Part shown: one piece after another, positions 33,651-41,520 of the stretch | Numbering within the stretch: the stretch's first letter is position 1 | How the letters are laid out: every line of letters begins with the position of its first letter | NCBI GenBank assembly: GCA_031291235.1 | Contig: JARLJL010000010.1 | Coordinates: forward strand, 1 to 47,111 | From: Sulfuriferula sp. | GTDB lineage: Bacteria; Pseudomonadota; Gammaproteobacteria; Burkholderiales; Sulfuriferulaceae | Direction of reading: 5' to 3' | DNA: 47,111 nucleotides | Notes under the pieces: generated by a model | The model's database searches: none | What the model saw: the letters and a program-made list of their open reading frames with translations, nothing else | Told to the model about the DNA's origin: nothing | Position numbers and translations under genes: made by a program

Positions 33651-34624
33651 ATTCGGCGGGTTAGCTGCACTTCGCCGCTGCTGACGGCGATTTGTTTGTC
33701 GTCGGCGGTATGCAGCAGCAGTGCGCCGTTGTCGGCCAGGCCAACGGCATTGCCGCTGATTTCGCTACCGTTGGCCATCACGACGCGCACCGGTTTATCG
33801 GCAAAAGCATGCGCTGCCTGCCATTCATGGCGCAGATTGGCTAGCCCATGCTGCTCGAATTCATCCATGACGGTGCTTAAATTGGCCAGCAATACGCCTA
33901 GTAATGCGTTCCGATCTATAGGTGCGCCGGATATTTCTGTTAAATCGGTTACTGCCTGATCTATGCCGTTGCGGACTTCGGCGGGGAGCTGCAGGTTGAT
34001 GCCGATGCCGATAATGGCTGTTGACGGCCCGGTCACGTCGCCTTGCACTTCTATGAGTATCCCGGCAAGCTTACGGTATTGCCATAGTACGTCGTTGGGC
34101 CATTTCAGCTGTGCGTCGGTTATGCCGGACTGATGCAAGGTACGCATCACGCTGATGCCGACGGCCAGACTTAGTCCGGCTAATGCGGCCATGCCCTGAT
34201 TAAAGCGCCAACGTATCGAACAGGTCAGGCTGCCGCCCAATACGCTTTGCCAGACGCGGCCGCGCCGACCGCGACCGGCGAGCTGGATTTCTGCCGCAAG
34301 GCAATGTCGATGCGGTGCATCTTGCGGTGCGCGCAGTAATGCGGCGTTAGTCGAATCTATGCTGTTGACGACTTCTATACTGAATTTGTCGGCATCCGCT
34401 CCGAGCGCCAGTCTGATCCGGGCCGCATCCAGCCAGTCGGGCGGAGCAGGCAAGCGATAGCCGCGGCCACGGATTTTGTGCAAGACGATACCCATGTCGC
34501 TGGCGGCGTTGAGGACGTTGCAGATACTGGCACGCGATACGCCGAATTGTTGTGCGAGTGCGGCGCCGGAGTGGAATTTGCTATCGCTGAGCGTACGTAA
34601 TAATGGTAGCAGTAAAGTTTGCAC
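33647..34624 (-). CDS. birA: Biotin--[acetyl-CoA carboxylase] ligase / biotin repressor BirA
   Basis: This protein of about 325 aa has an N-terminal winged helix (LLPLLRTLSDSKFHSGAALA, QFGVSRASICNVLNAASDMG), indicating a bifunctional repressor-ligase. The catalytic domain contains the biotinyl-AMP loop GRGRRGRVW, the motif LKWPNDVLW and GIGINLQLP. The C-terminal SH3-like domain is GNAVGLADNGALLLHTADDK. The reading frame extends to a TTG at 34675. I prefer GTG 34624 because the HTH begins right after it, as in homologues, but neither start has a clear Shine-Dalgarno. It diverges from the phosphatase-like gene. Confidence 0.92.
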   Translation of the reverse strand: MQTLLLPLLRTLSDSKFHSGAALAQQFGVSRASICNVLNAASDMGIVLHKIRGRGYRLPAPPDWLDAARIRLALGADADKFSIEVVNSIDSTNAALLRAPQDAPHRHCLAAEIQLAGRGRRGRVWQSVLGGSLTCSIRWRFNQGMAALAGLSLAVGISVMRTLHQSGITDAQLKWPNDVLWQYRKLAGILIEVQGDVTGPSTAIIGIGINLQLPAEVRNGIDQAVTDLTEISGAPIDRNALLGVLLANLSTVMDEFEQHGLANLRHEWQAAHAFADKPVRVVMANGSEISGNAVGLADNGALLLHTADDKQIAVSSGEVQLTRRI

Positions 34625-34718
34625 GAGACAGGGCGTTAATGGGAATAAGCGAAATCTTACCTTAAGACTATCCAAAATGCGTAAAATAACGCCAGCAATT
34701 GGCGCGGCAGGGGATGTG

Positions 34719-35120
34719 ATGGGATATAAAAGACAGGCGCGTATCGTTTTTCTGGGCGGCTTGCATCCGGCTCCGGCGAATTTGGCTGCGCATTATGCGC
34801 AGAAGCTGGGCAGCGAGTGGATGGAAGCCCGCGCTGCGGTTCTGTCGGGCGTGCCCGGCGAGGTAGCGATTATTGACGATGGCATGCTGGCTTGGGCGGA
34901 TTTGCTGGTGACGCTGGATGCTGTTGCATTGGCGCAACGCCCGCCATTACGGGCAGGCATGCAGCACCGGCATTATCCGTTTGAACCGATACCGTTGATT
35001 GACGATAAAGCGGCCTGGGGCGCATTTGCGGCGCGTGTGCGCGAACGGGTAGAGGGCATGATAGGCGGGATGCGGCTGCTGGAAAAAGCGGCGCAATCGG
35101 CAGCCGTGAATGATTTATAA
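34719..35120 (+). CDS. Low-molecular-weight phosphatase/ArsC-like protein lacking the catalytic Cys
   Basis: This protein of about 133 aa aligns by eye with the LMW protein phosphatase/arsenate reductase fold: strand ARIVFLGG, helix ANLAAHYAQKLGSEWMEARA, strand DLLVTLD, a Phe-rich loop HRHYPFEPIP and C-terminal helix AFAARVRERVEGMIGGMRLL. The P-loop signature CX5R is replaced by G13-GLHPA-P19 (no Cys, no Arg), so phosphatase or reductase activity is not expected. I chose ATG 34719 (AGGGG 5 bases upstream); ATG 34677 is possible. It diverges from birA and precedes a cyclic-nucleotide-binding gene by 30 bases. The family assignment is inference from pattern. Confidence 0.6.
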   Translation: MGYKRQARIVFLGGLHPAPANLAAHYAQKLGSEWMEARAAVLSGVPGEVAIIDDGMLAWADLLVTLDAVALAQRPPLRAGMQHRHYPFEPIPLIDDKAAWGAFAARVRERVEGMIGGMRLLEKAAQSAAVNDL

Positions 35121-35150
35121 TGAAACGGATTTAACGATAGGGAGAATGGA

Positions 35151-35654
35151 ATGGTAGCAAAGCAATTGGCAGAACATGCCGAACTGGCTCAATTCATGAG
35201 CCATCAATACTTGTGCGAGTCATTGACGGTTGCCGAGGTGAATACCCTGCTGAATTACCTGACCGTATTGCATTTCGATAATGATGACATCGTGTCGGAT
35301 GTGGGCGATGTGGGTGATGAATTGTATTTTGTGGTCAAGGGCGAAATCGCGCTGGTGATTCCCGACGGTCAGAACGAATACGAAGTCGTACGTTCGGGTA
35401 AAGGGGAAATGCTGGGAATGATGTCGTTCTTCGACAAACGCGCCCGTTCCGCACGTTTGGTTGCCAAGGCCAGCGATACTCAGGTATTAAAGCTGTCGCG
35501 TGCGATGTACAAGCGCATGAAAGTCGAGCATCCGTACATCGCGATCAATATTATCGAGCAGGCGGTGCTGAGTCTGGACAAGTTGTTCCGTCTGGTGAGC
35601 AGCGATTATGCCCAGTTCTCGCATTATCTGTACGGCGCAGGATCGAAAATCTGA
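35151..35654 (+). CDS. Stand-alone cyclic-nucleotide-binding domain protein
   Basis: This 167-aa protein has a CRP/cNMP-binding beta-roll (residues about 25-135: LTVLHFDNDDIVSDVGDVGD, ELYFVVKGEIALVIP, GKGEMLGMMSFFDKRARSARLVAKAS). The phosphate-binding cassette resembles but does not fully match the canonical GE-x-RSA cassette. A C-helix and a short tail follow (AVLSLDKLFRLVSS), but no helix-turn-helix, so it is not a typical transcription factor. It may sense a ligand and act through protein contacts. GGGAGA precedes ATG. It follows the Cys-less phosphatase-like gene and is probably co-transcribed with it. Confidence 0.8.
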   Translation: MVAKQLAEHAELAQFMSHQYLCESLTVAEVNTLLNYLTVLHFDNDDIVSDVGDVGDELYFVVKGEIALVIPDGQNEYEVVRSGKGEMLGMMSFFDKRARSARLVAKASDTQVLKLSRAMYKRMKVEHPYIAINIIEQAVLSLDKLFRLVSSDYAQFSHYLYGAGSKI

Positions 35655-35699
35655 CGATTAATGGGCAGCGCACCGGCAACCGGGTGCGCTGCGTCGCGG

Positions 35700-36392
35700 C
35701 TATTTGTCTTCCAGGATTTTTTGATAAACCAGGCTCTGCAATGTCAGTAGATCCTGGGTCTGCAATTCCTGAAACTGTAATCCGTACTTGATAGGATAGG
35801 CGTCATCGTCGGTGCTGGTAAGCGAGCGTATGATGCATTTGAGCGACGGATGCACGGCAATATCGTGAATTTTGGCGCGAAAAGCAATGCGTAGCGTGTC
35901 TTCTTTTTTGCCGAGCGGGGTAGCGGCAGCAATTGCCGCGCCAGTCGTGCTGATGTCGGAAATGACGATGGGGGTAGCGGCATTGCTGCCGTGCGAGAGA
36001 TTGGTGGCTGCGCCGATAAGATCGAAGGTGATGCGGGCGGAAGCGCGTATCGGCACTTTTTGTATGGTCTTCGGATAGCTCAGGTGCAGGTAGGGTAATG
36101 GAGTATTGCAGACCTTGATAATCTCGCTGGAAAATGCATAAGCTGCGGTGCCTGAGAAAGCGCGCACGGTGAGATTCTGGCCTTCGCGTAATAGCAGCAC
36201 GCTGTTGTTGACGGTGGGTGCGGTAATCATGATGGTTTTGCCGGCAAGGTAGCCCAGCAGTTTGACCGAATGACGAATTTCCTGACTGTCCGTACTGAGT
36301 TGCACTTGAAACATGTCGCCCACACGCGCTTTGATGTCTTCAAAGTTGGCGCTGGTTTTGCCGGGGGCGGTAGGCTTGGTGGTGGCGTTCAT
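35700..36392 (-). CDS. YcgR-like flagellar brake / PilZ domain protein
   Basis: This 230-aa protein has an N-terminal YcgR-like domain (residues about 20-110: VGDMFQVQLSTDSQEIRHSV, LLREGQNLTVRAFSGTAAYA) and a C-terminal PilZ domain. The c-di-GMP binding signature is present: RxxxR as RASAR and D/NxSxxG as DISTTG. Such proteins slow flagellar rotation or alter surface behaviour upon c-di-GMP binding. No flagellar gene is in the window, so the target cannot be named. The ribosome site is weak. It diverges from the SPFH pseudogene. Confidence 0.85.
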   Translation of the reverse strand: MNATTKPTAPGKTSANFEDIKARVGDMFQVQLSTDSQEIRHSVKLLGYLAGKTIMITAPTVNNSVLLLREGQNLTVRAFSGTAAYAFSSEIIKVCNTPLPYLHLSYPKTIQKVPIRASARITFDLIGAATNLSHGSNAATPIVISDISTTGAAIAAATPLGKKEDTLRIAFRAKIHDIAVHPSLKCIIRSLTSTDDDAYPIKYGLQFQELQTQDLLTLQSLVYQKILEDK

Positions 36393-36438
36393 GTCGGATC
36401 CATATTGTTGTTAAACAAATCGCAAGTAGGGAGGATAT

Positions 36439-36651
36439 ATGAGTTTATTCGACTTTGCCAAGAAACAGTTTGTTGACGTCATTCAGTGGACGGAACCCGG
36501 GAACGGTCTATTGGCATAATGTTTCCCGATGGCGGATATGGAAATCCGGAACGGGGCATCACTGACGATACATGAATCGTAGCTGGCGCTACTCGTCGAC
36601 GAAGACAAAGCCGCGGATATATTCGCGCCGGACGGCGCCATGCGGACCTAG
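36439..36651 (+). pseudogene. Remnant of an SPFH-domain (virion core-like) protein, N-terminal fragment with three in-frame stops
   Basis: Translation from ATG 36439 gives MSLFDFAKKQFVDVIQW then TEPGNGLLA-stop. Continuing in the same frame gives CFPMADMEIRNGASLTIHES-stop-LALLVDEDKAADIFAPDG and a third stop. This follows collinearly the N-terminus of SPFH-domain/YdjI-like proteins, which typically run MGLFDFIKxQFIDVIEW, then YRFPMxDxEIxNGAxLTVRESQxAxFVNEGxxADVFxPG. Stops are TAA 36517, TAG 36580 and TAG 36649. The ribosome site AGGGAGG is still intact. Only about 70 codons remain; the rest is missing before dacB. This is a decayed gene whose loss was both by point mutation and 3' truncation. 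Homology is from memory of the family. Confidence 0.75.
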
Positions 36652-36658
36652 CCGATAT

Positions 36659-38044
36659 CTATTTCTGCTGATAAATCCATTCCAGTAGTGCATCCTGCGC
36701 TGGGCCGCCTGCGGACGCATGGGGGTCGTTGATGAAAAAAACCACGATGACCTGATGCCCGGCCTGGGTGGTGACATAACCCGCCATGGTTTTGACATTG
36801 TCCAGCGTGCCGGTCTTGATGTGGGCATGGGCGGCGACGAGATCTGTCTTGCCGCGTTTTTTCATGGTGCCGTCCACAGCGACGATGGGCAGGGCGCTGG
36901 CCAGCTCCGGATAGAACGGACTGCGGTAAGCCGAGCGCAGCAGTTGTGCCATGCTGTCCGGGGCGATGCGTTCTATGCGCGAGAGCCCGGCTCCGTTTTC
37001 CAGTACCAGTTCGGGGAAGTCGAGGTGCTGCTGGCGCAGCCAGTCGGTAACAATGCCGATTGATTTAGCGGTACTGGCGGTATCGGCCTCGCTGAGGCTC
37101 AGGAACAGGTTGCGCGCCATGATATTGTTGCTGAATTTGTTGAGATCGTAGATTGCCTGGACGAGCGGCGGCGAGGTGTAGGTCATGAGCAGTTGCGCGT
37201 CGTCCGGTGTATTGCCGGTGTGCCATTTGCCGTTAAATAGGCCGCCTTCGTTCTTCCAGAATGTCGAGAACAGTCCTGCAACCAGTTCGCTGGCGTCGCC
37301 TAACGTGACTGCGAAAGTTTTGTCTCCGCAGGCAGCCGGATAGGTTCCGCTAATACTCAGCTGGCGCGTATCTGCTTGCCATGTGCTATGGATCTGGTCG
37401 CGCCATTCGCTGCAGGGCGCTGCATTGTCAAGCGTGAGCTGGTTGATCACCCGAGTGTTGCTCGGCAACGGTTCGGCGGTCAGCCGGATTTCGCTGCCGT
37501 GGATGGCGGTATTGATTGTCGTGCTGTTGAAATTGACCATCAGCGCAGCGGGATGAGCGTTATAGGCATGGTGCGGATGGTCGTCGAAGTCCCCGATGGG
37601 GTCGAGCCGAAAGCGGCTTTGATCGATGATCAGATCGCCGTTGATCTGCTTCAGGCCGAGTTGGCGCAATTGATGGACGAGCAGCCAGAAGCGTTCGATG
37701 TTGAGGCTGGGGTCGCCGTAACCTTTCATGTAGAGGTTGCCGTCGAGTATGCCATCGTGCAGCTTGCCGTCCGTGCTGATGTCGGTCGGCCATGTGTAGG
37801 CGGGGCCGAGCAGGTTCAATGCAGCATAGCTGGTGACCAGTTTCATGGTGGAGGCGGGGTTGAACGAGCGCCGGGAATTGATGCCGATGTAAGGTGTGGT
37901 GCGGTCTGCATCCCATACAACGATCCCGGTGTGCTGGAGCGGAATTTGGGCTTGTTTAAGCGCCGATGTCACGGCTGGCGGTAATGCGGCAGCCTGGGCA
38001 GTGCTGTATAACAGCAGTATCAGATACAGGAAGCGTTTTAGCAT
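36659..38044 (-). CDS. dacB: D-alanyl-D-alanine carboxypeptidase/endopeptidase (PBP4 type)
   Basis: This 461-aa periplasmic class C penicillin-binding protein (peptidase family S13) trims or cleaves peptidoglycan cross-links. The signal peptide is residues 1-19 (AQAAA). Active-site motifs are S65-TMK, S306-NN and K410-TGT, with the large insertion domain between the first two as in E. coli DacB. The C-terminal VKTMAGYVTTQAGHQVIVVF is typical. It is full length and runs toward the SPFH remnant, from which its stop is 7 bases away. The upstream 263 bases contain no other gene. Confidence 0.95.
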   Translation of the reverse strand: MLKRFLYLILLLYSTAQAAALPPAVTSALKQAQIPLQHTGIVVWDADRTTPYIGINSRRSFNPASTMKLVTSYAALNLLGPAYTWPTDISTDGKLHDGILDGNLYMKGYGDPSLNIERFWLLVHQLRQLGLKQINGDLIIDQSRFRLDPIGDFDDHPHHAYNAHPAALMVNFNSTTINTAIHGSEIRLTAEPLPSNTRVINQLTLDNAAPCSEWRDQIHSTWQADTRQLSISGTYPAACGDKTFAVTLGDASELVAGLFSTFWKNEGGLFNGKWHTGNTPDDAQLLMTYTSPPLVQAIYDLNKFSNNIMARNLFLSLSEADTASTAKSIGIVTDWLRQQHLDFPELVLENGAGLSRIERIAPDSMAQLLRSAYRSPFYPELASALPIVAVDGTMKKRGKTDLVAAHAHIKTGTLDNVKTMAGYVTTQAGHQVIVVFFINDPHASAGGPAQDALLEWIYQQK

Positions 38045-38307
38045 GGTGCGATCGGTTTCATGTGCGATGGAATCGCGTTATTCTGGCACAAATGGGCTTA
38101 GCAAAAAATTAAACCTGCGACGATAAGTAGATTGCTGTTGCGGATATGGCCGCTAGTACAGAGATTGCAGGCTGGTCGACAACGCCGGGACAGATCGATT
38201 GGATCTGCGGTACATATTGAATACGGGATGGCGCCACGATGCGCTGGGCAATATTCTGTATGGGGCGTAATATAAGTGCCGGTTATGGCAAGTTGTGAGA
38301 GGGTGGT
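38045..38307. other. Divergent dacB / coq7 intergenic region
   Basis: I see no gene, no strong promoter and no repeat in these 263 bases. A minus-strand open frame across it runs into coq7 and has no family resemblance. Confidence 0.5.
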
Positions 38308-38931
38308 ATGAATCTGGATACGTTGATTATTGCGTTGGATAACGGTTTGCGTACGGTGTTTGCGCCAGCGCAAACGGTGCGCCCGTTACCGGGTAAGGAT
38401 TTGCTCGATGCCGATTTGAGCGTTGCTGAGAAAAAACATGCAGCCAGTCTGATGCGAATTAATCATGTCGGCGAGGTGTGCGCTCAGGCGCTGTATCAGG
38501 GACAGGCGCTTACTGCGCGCAATCCCGAAGCAAAAGCCGCGCTGGCGGAAGCTGCGCAAGAGGAAACCGAACATCTGGCCTGGTGCGAGTCGCGCATCTC
38601 GGCGCTGGGCGGGCGCAAAAGCTTGCTGAATCCGGTGTGGTATGCGAGTTCGCTGGCAATAGGCATGGCAGCTGGCGCATTGGGCGACAAATGGAATCTG
38701 GGATTTCTGGCAGAAACGGAACGTCAGGTCGGTGCGCATCTGGCATCGCATTTGAGCGAATTGCCGGCGGCGGATGCCAAGAGTCGGGCTGTGGTCGAGC
38801 AAATGCAGGTCGACGAAGCCCGGCATGCCGAGACTGCGCTGGCGCATGGCGGAGCGGCTTTGCCCATGCCGGTCAAAGGGGCAATGCAGCTTATGTCCAA
38901 AGTCATGACGAAAACCGTGTATTGGGTATAA
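38308..38931 (+). CDS. coq7: Demethoxyubiquinone hydroxylase Coq7
   Basis: This 207-aa di-iron monooxygenase acts in ubiquinone synthesis (2-polyprenyl-3-methyl-6-methoxy-1,4-benzoquinone hydroxylation). Iron ligands are visible as Glu56 ([13 protein letters not shown]), Glu86 and His89 (EETEH), Glu138 (ETERQVGAH) and Glu170 and His173 ([10 protein letters not shown]). The N-terminus has the [14 protein letters not shown] region typical of proteobacterial CoQ7 (also called UbiF-equivalent). GAGGGT lies before ATG. Together with ubiK in this window it indicates a ubiquinone-using respiratory organism. Confidence 0.95.
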   Translation: MNLDTLIIALDNGLRTVFAPAQTVRPLPGKDLLDADLSVAEKKHAASLMRINHVGEVCAQALYQGQALTARNPEAKAALAEAAQEETEHLAWCESRISALGGRKSLLNPVWYASSLAIGMAAGALGDKWNLGFLAETERQVGAHLASHLSELPAADAKSRAVVEQMQVDEARHAETALAHGGAALPMPVKGAMQLMSKVMTKTVYWV

Positions 38932-38968
38932 TACGCGGTCAAATTTTGGATTATTAAGGTTACAGACG

Positions 38969-39286
38969 ATGGCTACTTTTGCAGAAAACCTCGAGACGCT
39001 CGAGAATGTGGATCAGTTCGGCGCGATGAAGCTGTTCGATGAAATGGGCAACGTGTGCGGCATGATAGAAAACAAGCCGGGCAGCAGCGGTTCGTTTCGA
39101 GTGTATTACCATGCTGCGCTGAAATGGGGCGGTATCGGTCAAAAAGCGGCGCAGGAAGCACTGGAGTTGTTCGCCGAACATACTGAAGATGCTCGCCAGC
39201 ATCCGGGCAAGCATCCGAATATTGACCGGCTGTTTGATGTCGTCAACACGAATACTTGCTATTCGGTGCGTTGCTACCCTGTTTAA
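38969..39286 (+). CDS. DUF2322-like small conserved protein
   Basis: This 105-aa soluble protein carries LELFAEHTEDARQHPGKHPN and IDRLFDVVNTN near its C-terminus, which I recall as the DUF2322 signature, and the N-terminus FAENLETLENVDQFGAMKLFD. No function is known. Its ATG has AAGG about 11 bases upstream. It follows coq7 by 37 bases and converges, with a 4-base overlap, on the OsmC gene. The family name is from memory and should be checked. Confidence 0.75.
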   Translation: MATFAENLETLENVDQFGAMKLFDEMGNVCGMIENKPGSSGSFRVYYHAALKWGGIGQKAAQEALELFAEHTEDARQHPGKHPNIDRLFDVVNTNTCYSVRCYPV

Positions 39287-39699
39287 ACTTCGATAATTTC
39301 GAAATCGTGGGTGATGTCGGCAGTTTTCCCCAGCATGATGGACGCCGAGCAATATTTTTCGGCTGACAGGTTGATCGCACGTTCGACCTGTTCGGATTTG
39401 AGCTTGCGTCCGCTAACGATAAAGTGCATGTGTATCTTGGTAAATACCTTAGGATCGGTTTCGGCGCGTTCGGCTTCGATTTCCGCAACGCAGTCGGTAA
39501 TGTCGGCGCGCGCTTTTTTCAGGATGTGTACGACATCGAATGATGTGCAGCCACCGGCACCCAGCAGCATCATTTCCATCGGGCGCGGTCCCAGGTTGCG
39601 TCCGCCGCTTTCAACCGCGCCATCCATGACGACGCCGTGACCGCTGCCAGTTTCGCCAAGGAAACTGACGCCTTCTATCCATTTAACGCGTGCTTTCAT
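39283..39699 (-). CDS. OsmC family protein
   Basis: This 138-aa OsmC/Ohr superfamily protein is a homodimeric thiol peroxidase type. The two catalytic cysteines are Cys51 in GAGGCTSFDVV and Cys117 in AEKYCSAS. The N-terminal strands (VKWIEGVSFLGETGSGHGVVMDG) and GGRNLGPRPMEMMLLGAG are characteristic of the YhfA/OsmC subgroup rather than Ohr. It may reduce organic peroxides or persulfides. GGAG is 7 bases before ATG. Its 3' end overlaps the convergent DUF2322 gene by 4 bases. Confidence 0.92.
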   Translation of the reverse strand: MKARVKWIEGVSFLGETGSGHGVVMDGAVESGGRNLGPRPMEMMLLGAGGCTSFDVVHILKKARADITDCVAEIEAERAETDPKVFTKIHMHFIVSGRKLKSEQVERAINLSAEKYCSASIMLGKTADITHDFEIIEV

Positions 39700-39732
39700 G
39701 CTATTGCTCCGTTGATTGAGTGATGAGCGATT

Positions 39733-40476
39733 TTAACCTGTTAAGCGGTACCAGATAAGTCCCAATGCTTCGTGAATCGCAAAATAACTGTTGGTGAGGC
39801 CGCTCGGTTGAGGGATGAAATCGAGCGGGCTGATATGGTGTGCCAGGCTATATGCGGTGCCTGCCGGAATGACATTGAAGCCTGCGTGCTGGAATGCGTA
39901 GATGGCGCGCGGCAAATGCCATGCATGGGTAACCAGATAAATTGTCCGGATGTCGGCGGGTAGCAGCTTGCGGCTGTCGCGAGCATTTTCCCAGGTTGTG
40001 TTCGAATGTGGTTCGACCCAGCGTACCGGTACGTGAAAATCCTGCGTCAATACATCCCTCATCGAATAGGCTTCTGCTGTACCGCCTGCCGGATTGCCGC
40101 CGGTGACGGCAATGGGTAAGCGGGTGGCGCGATAAAGCCGCGCGCCGTAGCGCAATCGTTCCAGTGCGTACCGACTGACAGTATCGCTCTGGTATTCGGG
40201 CGCGTCGCGATAACTGCCGGCGCCAAGAATGACAATGGCATCGGCAGTCTTGGGGTGTGCGAGATCGATCGCTGCATAATGCTCGAACTGTGCCAGCAAT
40301 CGATCCGAGATGACGGGCATGGATAAGGCGCAGAGCAGCATCAGTGCGGCTGCAATCAGTTTTTTGCCCAGTTGCGGACGCTGCGGGAGCAGGTAGAGTC
40401 CCGCGCCGCCGAGCAGGATGAGGCTGAGTGGCGGCAGTAATACGGCACTGATAAAAACAGTGATAAACCAAGACAT
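39733..40476 (-). CDS. YdcF/ElyC-SanA family membrane protein (DUF218)
   Basis: This 247-aa inner-membrane protein has two N-terminal hydrophobic helices (about residues 5-30 and 37-57), then a DUF218 domain: DAIVILGAGSYRDAPEYQ, RYGARLYRATRLPIAVTGG, WVEPHSNTTWENARDSRKLL and IYLVTHAWHLPRAIYAFQ. ElyC and SanA relatives affect envelope integrity and lipid-carrier-dependent peptidoglycan synthesis; the precise reaction is unknown. The ribosome site is poor. It diverges from the rplM operon. Confidence 0.9.
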   Translation of the reverse strand: MSWFITVFISAVLLPPLSLILLGGAGLYLLPQRPQLGKKLIAAALMLLCALSMPVISDRLLAQFEHYAAIDLAHPKTADAIVILGAGSYRDAPEYQSDTVSRYALERLRYGARLYRATRLPIAVTGGNPAGGTAEAYSMRDVLTQDFHVPVRWVEPHSNTTWENARDSRKLLPADIRTIYLVTHAWHLPRAIYAFQHAGFNVIPAGTAYSLAHHISPLDFIPQPSGLTNSYFAIHEALGLIWYRLTG

Positions 40477-40515
40477 TGGCGGTATCTTCGAAAAAACAAA
40501 TATTGTAGCTGATGT

Positions 40516-40544
40516 TTGACATAGGCGAATATTTGAATTAACAT
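40516..40544 (+). promoter_or_regulatory. Sigma-70 promoter of the rplM-rpsI operon
   Basis: TTGACA (40516-40521), a 17-base spacer and TAACAT (40539-40544) form a near-consensus promoter 39 bases before the rplM start. The leader is about 30 bases. Confidence 0.8.
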
Positions 40545-40583
40545 GCTCGGCTTTCCTTGTTTAAGAATTTGTAGGGGTTTCGA

Positions 40584-41036
40584 ATGAACACCTTTTCCGC
40601 AATGAGCACCTTCTCCGCTAAAGCGCATGAAGTTACACGCGAGTGGTTTGTCGTTGATGCGACAGACAAAGTGCTTGGTCACGTAGCAGCCGAGGTTGCA
40701 CGCATTTTACGCGGCAAACACAAGCCAGAATTTACGCCTCACGTTGATACCGGCGATTTTATCGTTGTCGTTAACGTTGAAAAACTGAAAGTTACCGGAA
40801 ATAAAGCGGAAGATAAAAAATACTACCGTCATACCGGTTACCCCGGTGGTATCTATGAAACCAGCTTCGCCAAAATGCAAGCGCGTTTCCCAGGTCGCGT
40901 ATTGGAAAAAGCAGTAAAAGGCATGTTGCCTAAAGGCCCATTGGGCTATGCAATGATTAAAAAGCTGAAGTGCTACGCAGGTGCTACCCACCCGCATAGT
41001 GCACAACAGCCTAAAGCCCTGGAAATCAGAGGATAA
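40584..41036 (+). CDS. rplM: 50S ribosomal protein L13, with duplicated N-terminal hexapeptide
   Basis: This 150-aa large-subunit ribosomal protein carries [40 protein letters not shown] and [17 protein letters not shown]. Most homologues are 142-144 aa and begin directly at M-K-T-F-S-A-K. Here the N-terminus is [17 protein letters not shown], an 18-base tandem duplication differing at a few positions (40584-40601 and 40602-40619). AGGGG is 6 bases before the first ATG, so translation probably starts at the first copy; the second ATG lacks its own signal. rpsI follows after 3 bases. Confidence 0.95.
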   Translation: MNTFSAMSTFSAKAHEVTREWFVVDATDKVLGHVAAEVARILRGKHKPEFTPHVDTGDFIVVVNVEKLKVTGNKAEDKKYYRHTGYPGGIYETSFAKMQARFPGRVLEKAVKGMLPKGPLGYAMIKKLKCYAGATHPHSAQQPKALEIRG

Positions 41037-41039
41037 GCC

Positions 41040-41432
41040 ATGATCGGAAATTATTACTACGGCACTGGCCGTCGCAAAAACGCTGTTGCACGTGTTTTCA
41101 TTAAAGCGGGTAGCGGTAATATTGTTGTCAATGAAAAACCGGTTGACGAGTATTTCTCTCGTGAAACCGGTCGTATGGTTGTGCGTCAGCCGCTGGAATT
41201 AACCAGCAACCTGTCCTCATTCGATATCATGGTCAACGTGCATGGCGGTGGTGAGTCTGGTCAGGCTGGCGCGATTCGTCACGGTATTACTCGCGCTCTG
41301 ATCGAATATGATCTGGAACTCAAATCGCCGCTTAAGAAAGCCGGTTTGGTAACGCGTGATGCGCGTGTGGTTGAACGTAAGAAAGTTGGTCTGCGTAAAG
41401 CTCGCCGCGCCAAACAGTTCTCCAAGCGTTAA
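41040..41432 (+). CDS. rpsI: 30S ribosomal protein S9
   Basis: This 130-aa small-subunit ribosomal protein has all S9 hallmarks: [53 protein letters not shown] and the basic C-terminal tail [15 protein letters not shown], which reaches the P-site tRNA. It forms the conserved rplM-rpsI operon, ends in a terminator and is intact. Confidence 0.98.
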   Translation: MIGNYYYGTGRRKNAVARVFIKAGSGNIVVNEKPVDEYFSRETGRMVVRQPLELTSNLSSFDIMVNVHGGGESGQAGAIRHGITRALIEYDLELKSPLKKAGLVTRDARVVERKKVGLRKARRAKQFSKR

Positions 41433-41442
41433 TTATTTGTTA

Positions 41443-41482
41443 CAACAAAAAAGCCGCCTGGAACTGGGCGGCTTTTTTGTTG
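41443..41482 (+). terminator. Rho-independent terminator after rpsI
   Basis: CAACAAAAAAGCCGCC and GGCGGCTTTTTTGTTG are perfectly complementary over 16 bases around TGGAACTG. It is symmetrical, with T-run within the stem. Confidence 0.95.
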
Positions 41483-41520
41483 CTCGTGAGTTATGATAGC
41501 GTTAACTTGTTGGGAGAGAA

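Noticed and set aside
38098-38373. 91-aa minus-strand frame in the dacB/coq7 gap
   Set aside because: It overlaps the coq7 start, has no ribosome site and an Arg/Cys/Thr-rich composition unlike neighbouring proteins.
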